DNA of 64,000 nt from Cyclobacterium amurskyense. GTDB taxonomy: Bacteria > Bacteroidota > Bacteroidia > Cytophagales > Cyclobacteriaceae. Location: contig NZ_CP012040.1 in assembly GCF_001050135.1 (NCBI RefSeq), positions 4,481,001 through 4,545,000 of the forward strand. The letters run 5' to 3'. Numbering within the stretch: position 1 is the first letter of the stretch; every line of letters starts with the position of its first letter. Shown here piece by piece: positions 9,178 through 19,132 of the stretch. A program made the position numbers and the translations under genes. Below the pieces are notes generated by a model. That model had not been told where the DNA came from and ran no database searches. It was given only the letters and a program-made list of their open reading frames with translations.

Positions 9178-11280
9178 ATGATTAAGGATTTTCCTGTGCT
9201 GACAATTCTTTGTTTACTCTTTTTATTAGGGTTAGCGGCATGTAGTCAATCCAAGCATGAAAATGACAACCATGCGCAAACCAACGCCTTGGTAAATGAA
9301 ACTAGCCCATATTTATTACAGCATGCTCACAACCCCGTAGACTGGGTTCCTTGGAGCGAAAAGGCATTAAGTATAGCAGAAGAACAAGACAAACTTGTAA
9401 TTGTAAGCATTGGTTATTCCTCTTGCCATTGGTGCCATGTGATGGAGAAGGAAAGTTTTGAGAATGAAGAAATCGCAGCATTTATGAACGAAAACTTCAT
9501 TAACATTAAAGTAGACAGAGAGGAAAGACCAGATGTGGACATGGTGTACATGACAGCACTTCAATTGATGAAGGGGAGCGGAGGATGGCCGCTAAATGTG
9601 GTCACTTTGCCGAATGGAAAACCATTGTATGCTGGCACTTATCATAGCAGAGAGGAATGGCAGGAGGTATTGACGCAGGTAAGGGATTTCTATCTAGAGA
9701 ACCCAGCCAAGGCAAGTGAATATGCAGAAAGGGTTGCCAATGGGGTAAAGGAGGCAAATCAGATCCAAGTAGTGCATGATCAAGAAGAATTACCTAAGGA
9801 GATAGCAAAGGACATTGTGAAGCAATGGAGGCCTTTGTGGGACACTGTCCATGGAGGGGATCAGGGGCAGCAAAAGTTTATGATGCCTTCCAACCTTGAT
9901 TTTTTAATGAATTATATTGCATTGGAAGGAGATGAAGAAGCCAAGGTACATATAAAAAAATCGCTAGATAAAATGGCTATGGGTGGGATCTATGACCAGA
10001 TAGGGGGAGGATTCTTCCGATACAGTACGGATGAGGAATGGAAATATCCACATTTTGAAAAAATGCTTTACGACAATGCTCAAATGATAAGTATTTATTC
10101 AAAAGCCTTTCAAATATTTAAAAGCCCGCTCTATAAGGAGGTAGTTATAACCACTATTGATTTTCTGGAAAGAGAAATGAAAGATGAAGCTGGCGGATAT
10201 TTTGCGGCATTGAATGCAGATACGGATGGGGAAGAAGGTAAATATTATATTTGGAATCAGGAGGAGCTAGCCCAAACCCTCGGAGAGGACTATCCCCTAT
10301 TTTTCTCTTATTATGCCATTAATCCAAAAGATGTAGGAGAAAATGGAAATTTGGTATTGTACCGTCATGAAAGTGATTCGCTATTTTCGGAAGGCAATGG
10401 ACTGACTAAAAATGATTTAAATGTTCTAAAAAATCGATGGAAAACATTATTGCTGGAAAAAAGGGCGCAAAGAACCAAACCCGATATTGACGATAAAATT
10501 ATCACTTCCTGGAATGCTTTACTAATTAATGGCTATTTAGACGCTTACTTCGCTTTTGAAGACCATCGTTATTTAGCACGTGCCATTGAAGTTTTTCACT
10601 TTATCAATAAAAACTCTTTAGAGAACCTGCAACTGATACATTCTTACAAAAAAGGAGGTCGTAAATTAGAAGGTTTTTTGGAGGATTATTCCTTTATGGT
10701 AAATGCTTTAATAAAATTATACAGCGCTACCATGGATACTAGTTACCTGGAAAAAGCTGAAGCGCTGCACAAAGAGGCCAATCAGCTTTTTGAGGATGAA
10801 GCCTCAGGTTTATACCGTTATAATCAAAACAATGTACTTATTTCAACACTGATAAACACCCATGACGGAGTCATGCCTTCACCAAATGCTGTAATGGCTG
10901 AAAATGGCTTTTTGCTTGGTCATTTATTATATGAACCTAAACTTATAAAAAAGTCAAAGAATATGAGCTCTACCATATTGCCCCTGACAACGGAGAATCC
11001 ATCAGGTTATGGTAGGTGGAACAATCTTTTGATGAATCATACCTATCCATTCTACGAAATAGCTGTAGTTGGGGAAAATGCAAAGAATTTGTTATCCTCT
11101 CTTCAAAAAGCCCACTTGCCCAATACTTTGGTGGTGGCTAGTCCTTCAGAAAGTTCACTGCCCTTGTTCTTAAATAGGTATGTAGATAAGGAAACCTATA
11201 TTTATGTTTGTCAAAACAATACCTGTAATTTGCCTGAAACAGCTCCTGAAATTGTGATAAACCAATTGAAAATACACTAG
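9178..11280 (+). CDS. DUF255/YyaL-type thioredoxin-domain lipoprotein
   Basis: About 700 aa, related to YyaL and human spermatogenesis-associated protein 20. The N-terminal thioredoxin-like domain opens with NETSPYLLQHAHNPVDWVPW and carries the redox motif CHWC (residues 83-86 from this start), followed by KVDREERPDVD and GGWPL, all diagnostic of the family. The C-terminal half looks like the (alpha/alpha)6 barrel of N-acylglucosamine 2-epimerase/cellobiose epimerase-type proteins (GGIYDQIGGGFFRYSTDEEW, HFEKMLYDNAQ). An in-frame TTG at 9112 would extend the protein, but the ATG at 9178 gives a clean lipoprotein signal with lipobox LAAC (Cys22). Most homologues are cytosolic, so the exported lipoprotein form is notable. 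The substrate is not known. Confidence 0.9.
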   Translation: MIKDFPVLTILCLLFLLGLAACSQSKHENDNHAQTNALVNETSPYLLQHAHNPVDWVPWSEKALSIAEEQDKLVIVSIGYSSCHWCHVMEKESFENEEIAAFMNENFINIKVDREERPDVDMVYMTALQLMKGSGGWPLNVVTLPNGKPLYAGTYHSREEWQEVLTQVRDFYLENPAKASEYAERVANGVKEANQIQVVHDQEELPKEIAKDIVKQWRPLWDTVHGGDQGQQKFMMPSNLDFLMNYIALEGDEEAKVHIKKSLDKMAMGGIYDQIGGGFFRYSTDEEWKYPHFEKMLYDNAQMISIYSKAFQIFKSPLYKEVVITTIDFLEREMKDEAGGYFAALNADTDGEEGKYYIWNQEELAQTLGEDYPLFFSYYAINPKDVGENGNLVLYRHESDSLFSEGNGLTKNDLNVLKNRWKTLLLEKRAQRTKPDIDDKIITSWNALLINGYLDAYFAFEDHRYLARAIEVFHFINKNSLENLQLIHSYKKGGRKLEGFLEDYSFMVNALIKLYSATMDTSYLEKAEALHKEANQLFEDEASGLYRYNQNNVLISTLINTHDGVMPSPNAVMAENGFLLGHLLYEPKLIKKSKNMSSTILPLTTENPSGYGRWNNLLMNHTYPFYEIAVVGENAKNLLSSLQKAHLPNTLVVASPSESSLPLFLNRYVDKETYIYVCQNNTCNLPETAPEIVINQLKIH

Positions 11281-11420
11281 TATATTAGGGAATTAATTAA
11301 CAATCTGATTTGTGGCATTTGATTCTAAATTGATAGCAAGTTTTTTGGTTGATTAGGGTTAAATCACTAGTGATCCAATTGGAAAAGTTTTAATATCTCC
11401 TATTAAATAAATCGCGGAAA

Positions 11421-12674
11421 ATGAATTTTAGCAAAAAAATATTTGATCTGGTTTTTGACTTTAGAAAGTTTGAATTCTCCGGTATTTTTTTGCTTTTAAT
11501 GGCATTTAGTTTACTTATGACAGCATGTGCAGTTTATAAAGTGAAAATCAAATTAGCACCTCCTTCCATAAGTGAAATAAAATATTCTGTTTCAGAAGCA
11601 GCGGATTGGAACGATCTGTTTATACGCAATAATGGATGGTTTGGCGGAGATGGAATTTTCACCCTTTCACTAGACGGTTTGGACAGCGTCAATACTGCTG
11701 CCGAAAGCCAAACACTTGTGTTATTTAGTGATAGTTTAATAGGCGAAATCAAGGATGGAAAAGTTGATTCAACCTTTCAGATGATCAACAATTCTGTGGC
11801 GATAATCAAAGGAGCAGCGCCATTGGACACTGCGGTATCTTTTCATTGGGACGAAGATGAAAATGGAATGCCCAGGTCTATTTTTATACCCAATACAGTT
11901 GCTTCAAAACCTGGAGAATATTTCTGGCTCGGAGATGGTTTTGTTAATGATGAAAAGAGAAATGATATTTATCTTTTTGGGTACCGGATCCAAACAACAG
12001 ATGCTGAAGTTTTCCCATTCAAGGAAGTTGGAAATGTATTAATTGTTATTCCTGAGGGGAGTAAGCCTCCTTTTTCCGATCATCGGCAAATTGACACTCC
12101 TTTTTATATGGAAGGGAGTCCTGAGGCCACAGGTTCTTTCGGTGCAGGAGTTTTGGTGAATACCCACAGTTCTGGAGCAGTTAATCCTGATGGCTTTGTG
12201 TACATATATGGTGTTAAAGGCGTAAAAAAAGAAGTTCTGGTGGCCAGAGTAAGACCTAAAGACATTGAGAAATTCGCTTCATGGAGGTTTTGGGATGGAG
12301 TCGATTGGCAAAAAGAAATGCTAAAGGCGAGTCCTATCGCTGACCGTGCCTCCAATGAGCTAAGTGTTACGCCTTTAAAAGATGGAAGGTACGCTATGGT
12401 TTTTCAAAAAGATGCCATTGGGACTGAAGTTGGGTTGAGGTTGGGCTTGTCTCCTGTAGGCCCTTTTGGACCTATTATACCTGTTTGGGATGCTGCAGAT
12501 GACCTTAAAGATGGTATCCAATTGATTAGTTACAATGCCAAAGCCCATCCCCATTTGTCCCGACAAAATGAGTTGTTAATAAGTTATAACATCAATTCAT
12601 TTGATTTTTTTCCAGCAATTAAAAAACAGCCGCACCTTTACCGACCACGATTTATTCGGTTAAAATTTGAATAA
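11421..12674 (+). CDS. Beta-propeller lipoprotein, DUF4185/DUF5005-like
   Basis: A 417-aa lipoprotein: a hydrophobic segment ends in lipobox MTAC (Cys36). The body resembles five-bladed propellers of the DUF4185/DUF5005 type, which are distantly similar to GH43/GH32/GH117 glycosidases. Visible features are GWFGGDGIFTLSL, LVLFSDSLIG, QMINNSVAI, EYFWLGDGFVN and repeated strands such as GFVYIYGVKG and GRYAMVFQKD. Acidic residues in FSDS and WLGDG could be catalytic or metal ligands, but no function is established. It ends the first locus; no obvious terminator follows. The assignment rests on motif resemblance only, so an unrelated propeller lipoprotein is possible. Confidence 0.7.
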   Translation: MNFSKKIFDLVFDFRKFEFSGIFLLLMAFSLLMTACAVYKVKIKLAPPSISEIKYSVSEAADWNDLFIRNNGWFGGDGIFTLSLDGLDSVNTAAESQTLVLFSDSLIGEIKDGKVDSTFQMINNSVAIIKGAAPLDTAVSFHWDEDENGMPRSIFIPNTVASKPGEYFWLGDGFVNDEKRNDIYLFGYRIQTTDAEVFPFKEVGNVLIVIPEGSKPPFSDHRQIDTPFYMEGSPEATGSFGAGVLVNTHSSGAVNPDGFVYIYGVKGVKKEVLVARVRPKDIEKFASWRFWDGVDWQKEMLKASPIADRASNELSVTPLKDGRYAMVFQKDAIGTEVGLRLGLSPVGPFGPIIPVWDAADDLKDGIQLISYNAKAHPHLSRQNELLISYNINSFDFFPAIKKQPHLYRPRFIRLKFE

Positions 12675-13804
12675 GCCAGAATTTTGATGGGTGCAATGAA
12701 AAATCCTAACTTCATTTCACCTAACCCTAAAGGGGCTGAGTTCAATTTTTTAACCTAATCAAAGATTACTAATTACTTAAACAAAACTCTTCAAATAATA
12801 TTAATAGTACAATAGCTTAAATTTTTTTAACAATACGTAGTGTTAATAAGTAATTAGGTGAATATTTCTTTTAGTTTTTAGCAAAATAATTAAAATATAC
12901 ATTGAAATGTAGTTTTATTGTTTTAAATTTAATAGGATTCAGGAAGGTGAATTTATATCAATTTCATTATTTAGACCACTTATTATTGTAAGCTAATGTT
13001 TTAAGAAAATTGTAGGTAGTTTATATTCCCATATTCCGAATACTTATATTTTGTGTAATAGTATTAAATTAAGATTTAGTTTTATTTTAATATACAAAAG
13101 TAGAAAATCAACAATTGGTATCGAAAATTGATTTGTGTCTGAGAGGGCTTGTTTGGGAAAGTACTGGTGTTGACTTGCATTTTCGTTTTGGATTTAAGGT
13201 AGGAATTCTGGGTTTTAAAGCAAGACCAACAATTTCAGCGAGAAAGCAAGTCCAAATTGATAGGTAGGAATTTTGGGTGAACAATGGGCTTTCCTTGTCA
13301 CATAATTTTTTTGTTAACTGAAATAGAGAAATACGTCATTATATAAAATTTGATACCTCCAATTAAAATTAATTGGTTGAGTTATGGTGTGTGAAATCTC
13401 GGTTCAACCCGGATCATTTAATAGAATTTCTTCGCTCTGACGATAGTCAGGGGTGATGTCTGTCCCGTGTTTATGGGAAGTGTTGCAATCGCAAGAAGAT
13501 CAGACTGTTTTGAGATTTTAGCATAACACCGCTATGGTGAAATTGAAAACAGCAACGATTGGGTATTCTGAAGCGATTTCAGCTCGTAATAGATTGCCTA
13601 TTGCCTATTTCTGATTTACCCAAACCTCAATTGTATGAAAAAGACAAATACAAGTTAGCCAGATTTCAAATGGATCTAATATGGATATGAAAGCGTGGCA
13701 GCATTTCCTGTTTCTAATTTCAGGATTGCGTAATTCGAAGGTGTCCAATTTTCCATTTGAGCTTTTGAATTCACTTAATTAATAACCCAAAATTAACCTT
13801 TCGT
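12675..13804. other. 1.1-kb intergenic region with repeat copy 1
   Basis: A long non-coding stretch between the propeller gene and the second SusC. Its first half (about 12740-13110) is very AT-rich and holds no supported gene. A degenerate copy of the dispersed element described at 13408-13614 occupies the second half. The last 190 bases should contain the SusC promoter and leader, but no consensus -7 box was found. Confidence 0.6.
13408..13614 (+). repeat. MITE-like dispersed element, copy 1 (degenerate)
   Basis: About 207 bp matching the other four copies over its whole length. The left end CCCGGATCATTTAATAGA is intact in outline; the right end reads ATTTCTGA instead of ATTTCGGG, so the terminal repeat is decayed. 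Internal hairpins are retained, e.g. CCCGT-GTTT-ATGGG, where ACGGG has become ATGGG but still pairs through G-U. TTCAA flanks the left end; no matching right duplication is left. This is probably the oldest copy. Confidence 0.85.
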
Positions 13805-16800
13805 ATGAAAAAAGTACTACTTAGGCTGTTCTATGCCTTATTGATTCCCTTGATAATAGGTTCTCAATTATTCGCCCATCCAGGATCATCTGGAATTGAA
13901 ATAGCAAATAATAATTTTAAAGAAGCGAATGCTGACATTTCGTTTCCACTTATCAACCCCACAATTAGTGCCACGAAAAATTACCTAGTGCTTTTTGATA
14001 ATGTGCTGCCAGCATCCTCTAAAGAAGAAAAGGCCTTTCGGTTAATTGACAATTTGAGGATTGAAAAAAAGGTAGACAAAGCCTTCAAAAAGATTATTGG
14101 TCAGGTGAAGGATTCGAACGGTGAACCAATTCCGGGAGTCACCATCACTGTTCTTGGCACCAATGTGGGTACAGTCACCGATCTAGAAGGGAAGTATTCG
14201 ATTGATGTTGAAGAGGGGGGTACATTGGTTTTTTCCTTTATCGGTTTTAAATCCCAAAATGTACTACTTACAAATCAGTCCATTATCGATTTGATTTTGG
14301 AAGAAGATATGGCTAATCTTGATGAAGTGATAGTAGTAGGATATGGCACCCAGAAAAAAGCCAATATGACAGGTGCTGTTGCTACAGTGGGAGGGGACGA
14401 AATCATCAAAAGGCCATTAAATAATGTAGCCGGTTTGCTACAAGGAAAAGTATCAGGCCTACAAGTTTCTTCCCATTCGGGTAAACCAGGAAGTGAGAAC
14501 AATGCCTTGAGAATAAGAGGTTTGGGAACTTTTAGTGCCGCAGGAAGTGAGCCGCTTGTTTTGATCAATGGCATTGCGGGTGATATGACAAATATTGACC
14601 CGAATGATATTGAATCCATTTCAGTTCTAAAAGATGCCGCTTCCAGTGCGATCTATGGAGCGAGGGCTGCCAATGGGGTGATTTTAATTACTACAAAAAG
14701 GGGTAGTGCTGGAGAATTGTCTGTAGAAATCCATAGCAATGTGCAGGCGCATACTGCTACCAGATTGCCTGAGTTACTAAGTAATTCTGCCGACTATATG
14801 ATGTATTGGAACCAAGGTAGAGCACGAAGTGGTCAAACCCCATATTTTACGCAACAGGAAATTGATGCTTTCAGAAACAATCCCAATGACCCTATAAATT
14901 ACCCCAATTTTGACTGGGTGGACCATTCATTTAATTCTGCTGTTGCCCAAATGCATTCTGTCAGAATAAGTGGAGGTAATGAAAAAACATCCGTTGGACT
15001 TTCGCTAGGTTACTTTGACCAGCCTGGAATTACCAGTCTTTATGAGTTTAAGAAATACAATGCCAGGTTAACTGTCGACACCAAAATAAACGATTGGTTA
15101 AAGGTTGGAGGTGACATTCAGCTGGTCAATAAAGACATACAGCGTAGTAATTGGGACAATGGAAACGTGGATTACCAGGTCTTGGCAATTTATGGTGCAG
15201 CACCTAATTACACGCCTACAATGACCTTAGCAGATGGTTCTACAGGATATGTGGCCAGGTACAGTTCAAATATAGGAGAGTGGACCGTACGGAACCCGGA
15301 TGCGCAAAATGTTAGTGGCATTCAGACAGATATTAATATGAACGTTTTGCCTCAGTTTTATGCAGAGATCACACCTGTGAAAAACCTGACATGGTATACT
15401 AAAGGAGCCGTAACCTATGATTCCAGGGCATATAAAAATCATGAAAACCCTGTAGACAATTATTTCTTTAAGGATGGGGCATATGCACACAATAATTCCA
15501 CCTGGCAATTGGGGGTGAGGGAAAATTGGTACTCAAGCATGTGGACTACCTTATACTCTACTTTGAATTATAAAAAAATATTTAACGATGTTCACAATGT
15601 CAATATACTAGGAGGTTACAATCAGGAATACAACCTAAGTAGGCAATTGAGAGGTAGCAGGGTTCATTTTCCTACCAATGATCTTAAAGAGTTGGATGCC
15701 GGAGCGCCTCTGGATCAAAGTACGGGAGGAAGTTCAAGTGAGTGGAGCATAATGTCCTTTTTTGGAAGGGCAATGTATGATTATAAAGAAAAATACCTGG
15801 TAGAAGCCAATGCCAGGTATGATGGAACCTCCCGAATTACACAGAAAAATAGATGGGGATTCTTTCCATCTGTTTCTGCTGGATGGAGAATTTCTCAAGA
15901 GCCTTTTTTAATGCAAAGTGACTGGGTGGAGAATTTTAAGATCAGGGCTTCTTGGGGCCAGTTGGGAAATCAGAATATTGGTCTTTATCCTTATCAAGAA
16001 GTATTGTCAACCACCTCCTATGCCTTTAATACAGCCTATCCAGGCGCAGTTTTAAATCGTTTGGTGGATCCATCCCTACGCTGGGAGACCACTACGATGA
16101 CAGATATTGGTTTTGATTTGACTTTAAAGGAAGGATTGATTCATGTTACCTTTGATTGGTTTGATAAGGTCACAGATGATATTTTGTACAATGTGCCTAT
16201 TCCTGCTAGTGTTGGGCTTTCTCCTCCTACGGTAAACTACGGTAAAATGAGAAATACCGGCATCGAGGTAGAACTTGGGTCTAGAAAACAATTTGGAGAT
16301 TTCAGTTACGACCTGAGTGTTAATTTCTCGACGTATAAAAATGAAGTATTAAGAATATTGTCTCCTGTGTATGGGAATTATACCATTCAGGAAGGCCTGC
16401 CTTTTAACTCTCACTACATGGTGGAATGGATAGGAATATTCCAAAATGAGGAAGAAATTGCCAATAGCCCTACACATCAGTTTAATCCAAAACCTGGGGA
16501 TTTGAAATTTAAAGACCAAAACAATGATGGCGTTATCAATGCAGAAGACCGAGTAGTGATGGATGGGGCTTATCCTAAATTCTATTACGGAACCTCTATT
16601 AATTTATCCTGGAAAAATTTTGATTTAAATGCATTCTTTCAAGGAGTAGAAGGTTACAAGCAAAGTACTCAGGGATTGACTTGGGGATTGGTTCCTTATA
16701 TTCAGGGATCTCCTCCTCCCATAGATTTTATTAACAATATGTGGACCGGGGAAGGCTCAACCAATGCTCATCCTGCCATGTATATTTCAGGATATGCTCC

Positions 16801-17059
16801 TGTGACAGGGACTAGGAATTCCTACTGGTTGTTGGATGCCTCATATCTCAGACTAAAAAACCTCGCTGTGGGCTATAATTTACCTTCTAGCTTATTGCAG
16901 GGAATAGGGCTAGAATTTGCCAGGCTTTATATATCTGGAGACAACTTGTTTACCATTACGGATTGGCCAGGTTCCGACCCTGAGAGGGCCAATACCAATT
17001 GGTTTCAAGCCTACCCTCAGATTACCAGTTATACTTTAGGATTAAAAGTCAAACTTTAA
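13805..17059 (+). CDS. SusC/RagA-family TonB-linked outer membrane receptor
   Basis: A 1084-aa receptor with a signal peptide (1-24, cleavage after LFA). An unusual segment of about 70 residues (25-95, unassigned) precedes the carboxypeptidase-regulatory-like domain (about 97-168: IIGQVKDSNGEPIPGVTIT; SFIGFKSQ). The SusC motif DEVIVVGYGTQKKANMTGAV (173-192) and a plug with DPNDIESISVLKDAASSAIYGARAANGV follow. The beta-barrel ends in LGLKVKL. No STN domain was recognised in the N-terminal segment. The SusD gene begins 14 bp downstream. It is preceded by a long non-coding region carrying a dispersed repeat. Substrate unknown. Confidence 0.95.
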   Translation: MKKVLLRLFYALLIPLIIGSQLFAHPGSSGIEIANNNFKEANADISFPLINPTISATKNYLVLFDNVLPASSKEEKAFRLIDNLRIEKKVDKAFKKIIGQVKDSNGEPIPGVTITVLGTNVGTVTDLEGKYSIDVEEGGTLVFSFIGFKSQNVLLTNQSIIDLILEEDMANLDEVIVVGYGTQKKANMTGAVATVGGDEIIKRPLNNVAGLLQGKVSGLQVSSHSGKPGSENNALRIRGLGTFSAAGSEPLVLINGIAGDMTNIDPNDIESISVLKDAASSAIYGARAANGVILITTKRGSAGELSVEIHSNVQAHTATRLPELLSNSADYMMYWNQGRARSGQTPYFTQQEIDAFRNNPNDPINYPNFDWVDHSFNSAVAQMHSVRISGGNEKTSVGLSLGYFDQPGITSLYEFKKYNARLTVDTKINDWLKVGGDIQLVNKDIQRSNWDNGNVDYQVLAIYGAAPNYTPTMTLADGSTGYVARYSSNIGEWTVRNPDAQNVSGIQTDINMNVLPQFYAEITPVKNLTWYTKGAVTYDSRAYKNHENPVDNYFFKDGAYAHNNSTWQLGVRENWYSSMWTTLYSTLNYKKIFNDVHNVNILGGYNQEYNLSRQLRGSRVHFPTNDLKELDAGAPLDQSTGGSSSEWSIMSFFGRAMYDYKEKYLVEANARYDGTSRITQKNRWGFFPSVSAGWRISQEPFLMQSDWVENFKIRASWGQLGNQNIGLYPYQEVLSTTSYAFNTAYPGAVLNRLVDPSLRWETTTMTDIGFDLTLKEGLIHVTFDWFDKVTDDILYNVPIPASVGLSPPTVNYGKMRNTGIEVELGSRKQFGDFSYDLSVNFSTYKNEVLRILSPVYGNYTIQEGLPFNSHYMVEWIGIFQNEEEIANSPTHQFNPKPGDLKFKDQNNDGVINAEDRVVMDGAYPKFYYGTSINLSWKNFDLNAFFQGVEGYKQSTQGLTWGLVPYIQGSPPPIDFINNMWTGEGSTNAHPAMYISGYAPVTGTRNSYWLLDASYLRLKNLAVGYNLPSSLLQGIGLEFARLYISGDNLFTITDWPGSDPERANTNWFQAYPQITSYTLGLKVKL

Positions 17060-17073
17060 TAAACCTTATCAAC

Positions 17074-18606
17074 ATGAAAAAGATAATCAAAAATCATATT
17101 AAGGCCTTATTGTTTGTAAGTGTTTCTTTGGCCTTTTACTCCTGTGCGGAGTTTCTAGATAGAAATCCAACCACTGAAATATCAGGCCCAACCTTTTGGA
17201 AAACGCAGAATGATGCTGACATGGCCTTAGCGGGTTGTTATTCTAGATTGAATGTCAATAGCTTCAATTATGAAGGGATTTACTCACTTGATATCATGGC
17301 AGGGGATGCCAATGAAGGAGGCCAGAGTCTAGGAGCATCCTCTACAGGTACTTTTGCCATGGGAATAATGGAGTCCACCTCAGGCGGGCTGTTGGCCAAT
17401 ATATACAATGATTGCTACAGGGGAATAGCTTCTTGCAATTATTTTCTGGACAATATTGATAGGGTAGATATGCCGCCTTCCACAGTCACCAGATACAAAG
17501 GAGAAGTTCGGTTTCTCAGGGCCTTGTTTTATTTCAATCTGGCTGACTTTTATGGGGGAGTCCCTTTGTATACCAGCCCAGTATCAGCTGAAGAAGCGAA
17601 AGTTAAACAAAGTTCCTATGATCAGGTAATAGATCAGGTAATTACAGATTTGGATTTCGCTATCGAAAATCTTCCTAATACGGATTACAGTACAGGTGGT
17701 CATGCAGTTAAAGGAACAGCTTTGTCATTAAAAAGCAGGGTATTGTTGCACCAAAACGATTGGTCAGCAGCAGCAGCTGCTGCCAAACAAGTGATGGATG
17801 ATGGACAATTCTCATTGTATCAGGGGAAATGGGGAGACATGTTCATTTCCAAAGGCCAGAATAACAATGAAGAGGTGATTTTTTCTACCAGGTACCTAAA
17901 TCCTGACAATTCCAGCCAGCAGGATATAAGAATATTATGGCATGGCATATGGAACCCCAGACAAGAGTTGAGGAATGCATTTGAATGCGTTGATGGTTTA
18001 CCCATCTCAGAATCTCCGCTTTATGATGCTGACAATTGGAAAGAAAACAGGGATCCCCGATTGGGACAGACCATGCGGAATTTTCTGGATCCTGCAGTAA
18101 AGGAATCTGGGGAGGTCGTTGAGTTTGCATACAATGGTGTTTCCATGACAGGTTTGATGCCTGCCAAGGGAGGGGATATTGAAACCCTCCCGATTGATTA
18201 TTCTACCAAAAGTGATCATGACGTGATCCTTATCCGCTTTGCAGAAGTATTGATGAATTATGCTGAAGCTACCAATGAAATAAGCGGACCAACTCCCGAA
18301 GTTTATGAAGCTGTGAATAGGGTGAGAATGAGAGAAGGTGTGAATATGCCACCCTTACCAAGCGGACTTAGCAAAGAAGAAATGCGGGAGAGAATAAGGA
18401 ACGAAAGAAGAGTGGAATTTGCTTTTGAAGGTATGAGGTACCGGGACATTAAAAGGTGGAAAACAGCAGAGGTGTATATTCCTACTTTGGTGGAACCATC
18501 GTCTCAATTAAATAGAAGTTTTGACCCAAACAAACATTATTTATTTCCATTTCCACAATCAGAAATTGACATCAATCCAGAATTGGTGCAAAACCCTGGG
18601 TATTGA
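17074..18606 (+). CDS. SusD/RagB-family outer membrane lipoprotein
   Basis: About 510 aa. The open frame extends back into the SusC gene to 16999, but the ATG at 17074 gives a proper lipoprotein signal (MKKIIKNHIKALLF...FYSC, Cys24) and a 14-bp gap from the SusC stop. The mature start AEFLDRNPTTEISGPTFWKTQNDADMAL is typical of SusD. RYKGEVRFLRALFYFNLADFYGGVPL and the C-terminal IRNERRVEFAFEGMRYRDIKRW and NPELVQNPGY confirm the family. It partners the preceding SusC in ligand capture at the cell surface. Two hairpin terminators lie downstream. Confidence 0.95.
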   Translation: MKKIIKNHIKALLFVSVSLAFYSCAEFLDRNPTTEISGPTFWKTQNDADMALAGCYSRLNVNSFNYEGIYSLDIMAGDANEGGQSLGASSTGTFAMGIMESTSGGLLANIYNDCYRGIASCNYFLDNIDRVDMPPSTVTRYKGEVRFLRALFYFNLADFYGGVPLYTSPVSAEEAKVKQSSYDQVIDQVITDLDFAIENLPNTDYSTGGHAVKGTALSLKSRVLLHQNDWSAAAAAAKQVMDDGQFSLYQGKWGDMFISKGQNNNEEVIFSTRYLNPDNSSQQDIRILWHGIWNPRQELRNAFECVDGLPISESPLYDADNWKENRDPRLGQTMRNFLDPAVKESGEVVEFAYNGVSMTGLMPAKGGDIETLPIDYSTKSDHDVILIRFAEVLMNYAEATNEISGPTPEVYEAVNRVRMREGVNMPPLPSGLSKEEMRERIRNERRVEFAFEGMRYRDIKRWKTAEVYIPTLVEPSSQLNRSFDPNKHYLFPFPQSEIDINPELVQNPGY

Positions 18607-18691
18607 TTAGGGATGACATGGACTTAGGATAAAAACAAGCTTTATTCAATCAAAATGTTTTGGTTAATCTTGGAAAAAGACTGCATCTTAC

Positions 18692-18724
18692 AAAAGGGGG
18701 CTGGCCAGTTTCAGGCCCCTTTTT
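18692..18724 (+). terminator. Intrinsic terminator after second SusD
   Basis: AAAAGGGG-G-CTG (18692-18703) pairs with CAG-G-CCCCTTTT (18712-18723) around an 8-nt loop, with one G/G mismatch. The stem ends in a T run. It lies about 85 bp after the SusD stop. Confidence 0.8.
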
Positions 18725-18779
18725 AAGGTTTATTTCTGAAAGGTGTAGTATGATAAAATCCGATAAATAAGCCTTTAAA

Positions 18780-18988
18780 CCCGGATTATGCAATAGAATT
18801 TCTCCGTCCTAACAATAGTCAGGGGTGAAGCCTGTCCCGTGTTTACGGGAAGTGTTGCAATCGCAAGAAAATCAGGCTGTTTGGAGATTTTAGCATAGCA
18901 TCGCTATGGTGAAATTGAAAACAGCAACAAAGTGCCTGATTTTAAAGCGATTTCAGCACGTAATAGATTGTCTATTGCATATTTCGGG
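18780..18988 (+). repeat. MITE-like dispersed element, copy 2
   Basis: 209 bp. Left end CCCGGATTATGCAATAGA and right end TCTATTGCATATTTCGGG are inverted repeats matching at 16 of 18 positions. Both sides are flanked by TTTAAA (18774-18779 and 18989-18994), compatible with a short target duplication. It lies between convergent genes, between two terminator hairpins. One internal hairpin arm (CATC for CACC) still pairs with GGTG by a U-G wobble. Confidence 0.9.
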
Positions 18989-19042
18989 TTTAAATAGATT
19001 GCAATAAGTTTTCATTTGTCTATTTTAGAATAGACAACAAAT

Positions 19043-19097
19043 AAAAATCACCAATCTTTCCAAGGTCATTTGACTTTTAGAAAGATTGGTGATTTTT
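19043..19097. terminator. Bidirectional hairpin between convergent genes
   Basis: AAAAATCACCAATCTTTC (19043-19060) and GAAAGATTGGTGATTTTT (19080-19097) form an 18-bp perfect stem with a 19-nt loop. A-rich and T-rich ends on both sides allow termination in either direction. It separates the SusD operon (+) from the haem protein gene (-) and lies 36 bp from the latter's stop. Confidence 0.85.
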
Positions 19098-19132
19098 TTG
19101 ATTAACCTGTTAAGGTCTAGGGATTTTAAAAA

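Noticed and set aside
11363..11374. Perfect 12-bp palindrome ATCACTAGTGAT upstream of the propeller gene.
   Set aside because: Single occurrence, short, and no linked regulator; chance is plausible.
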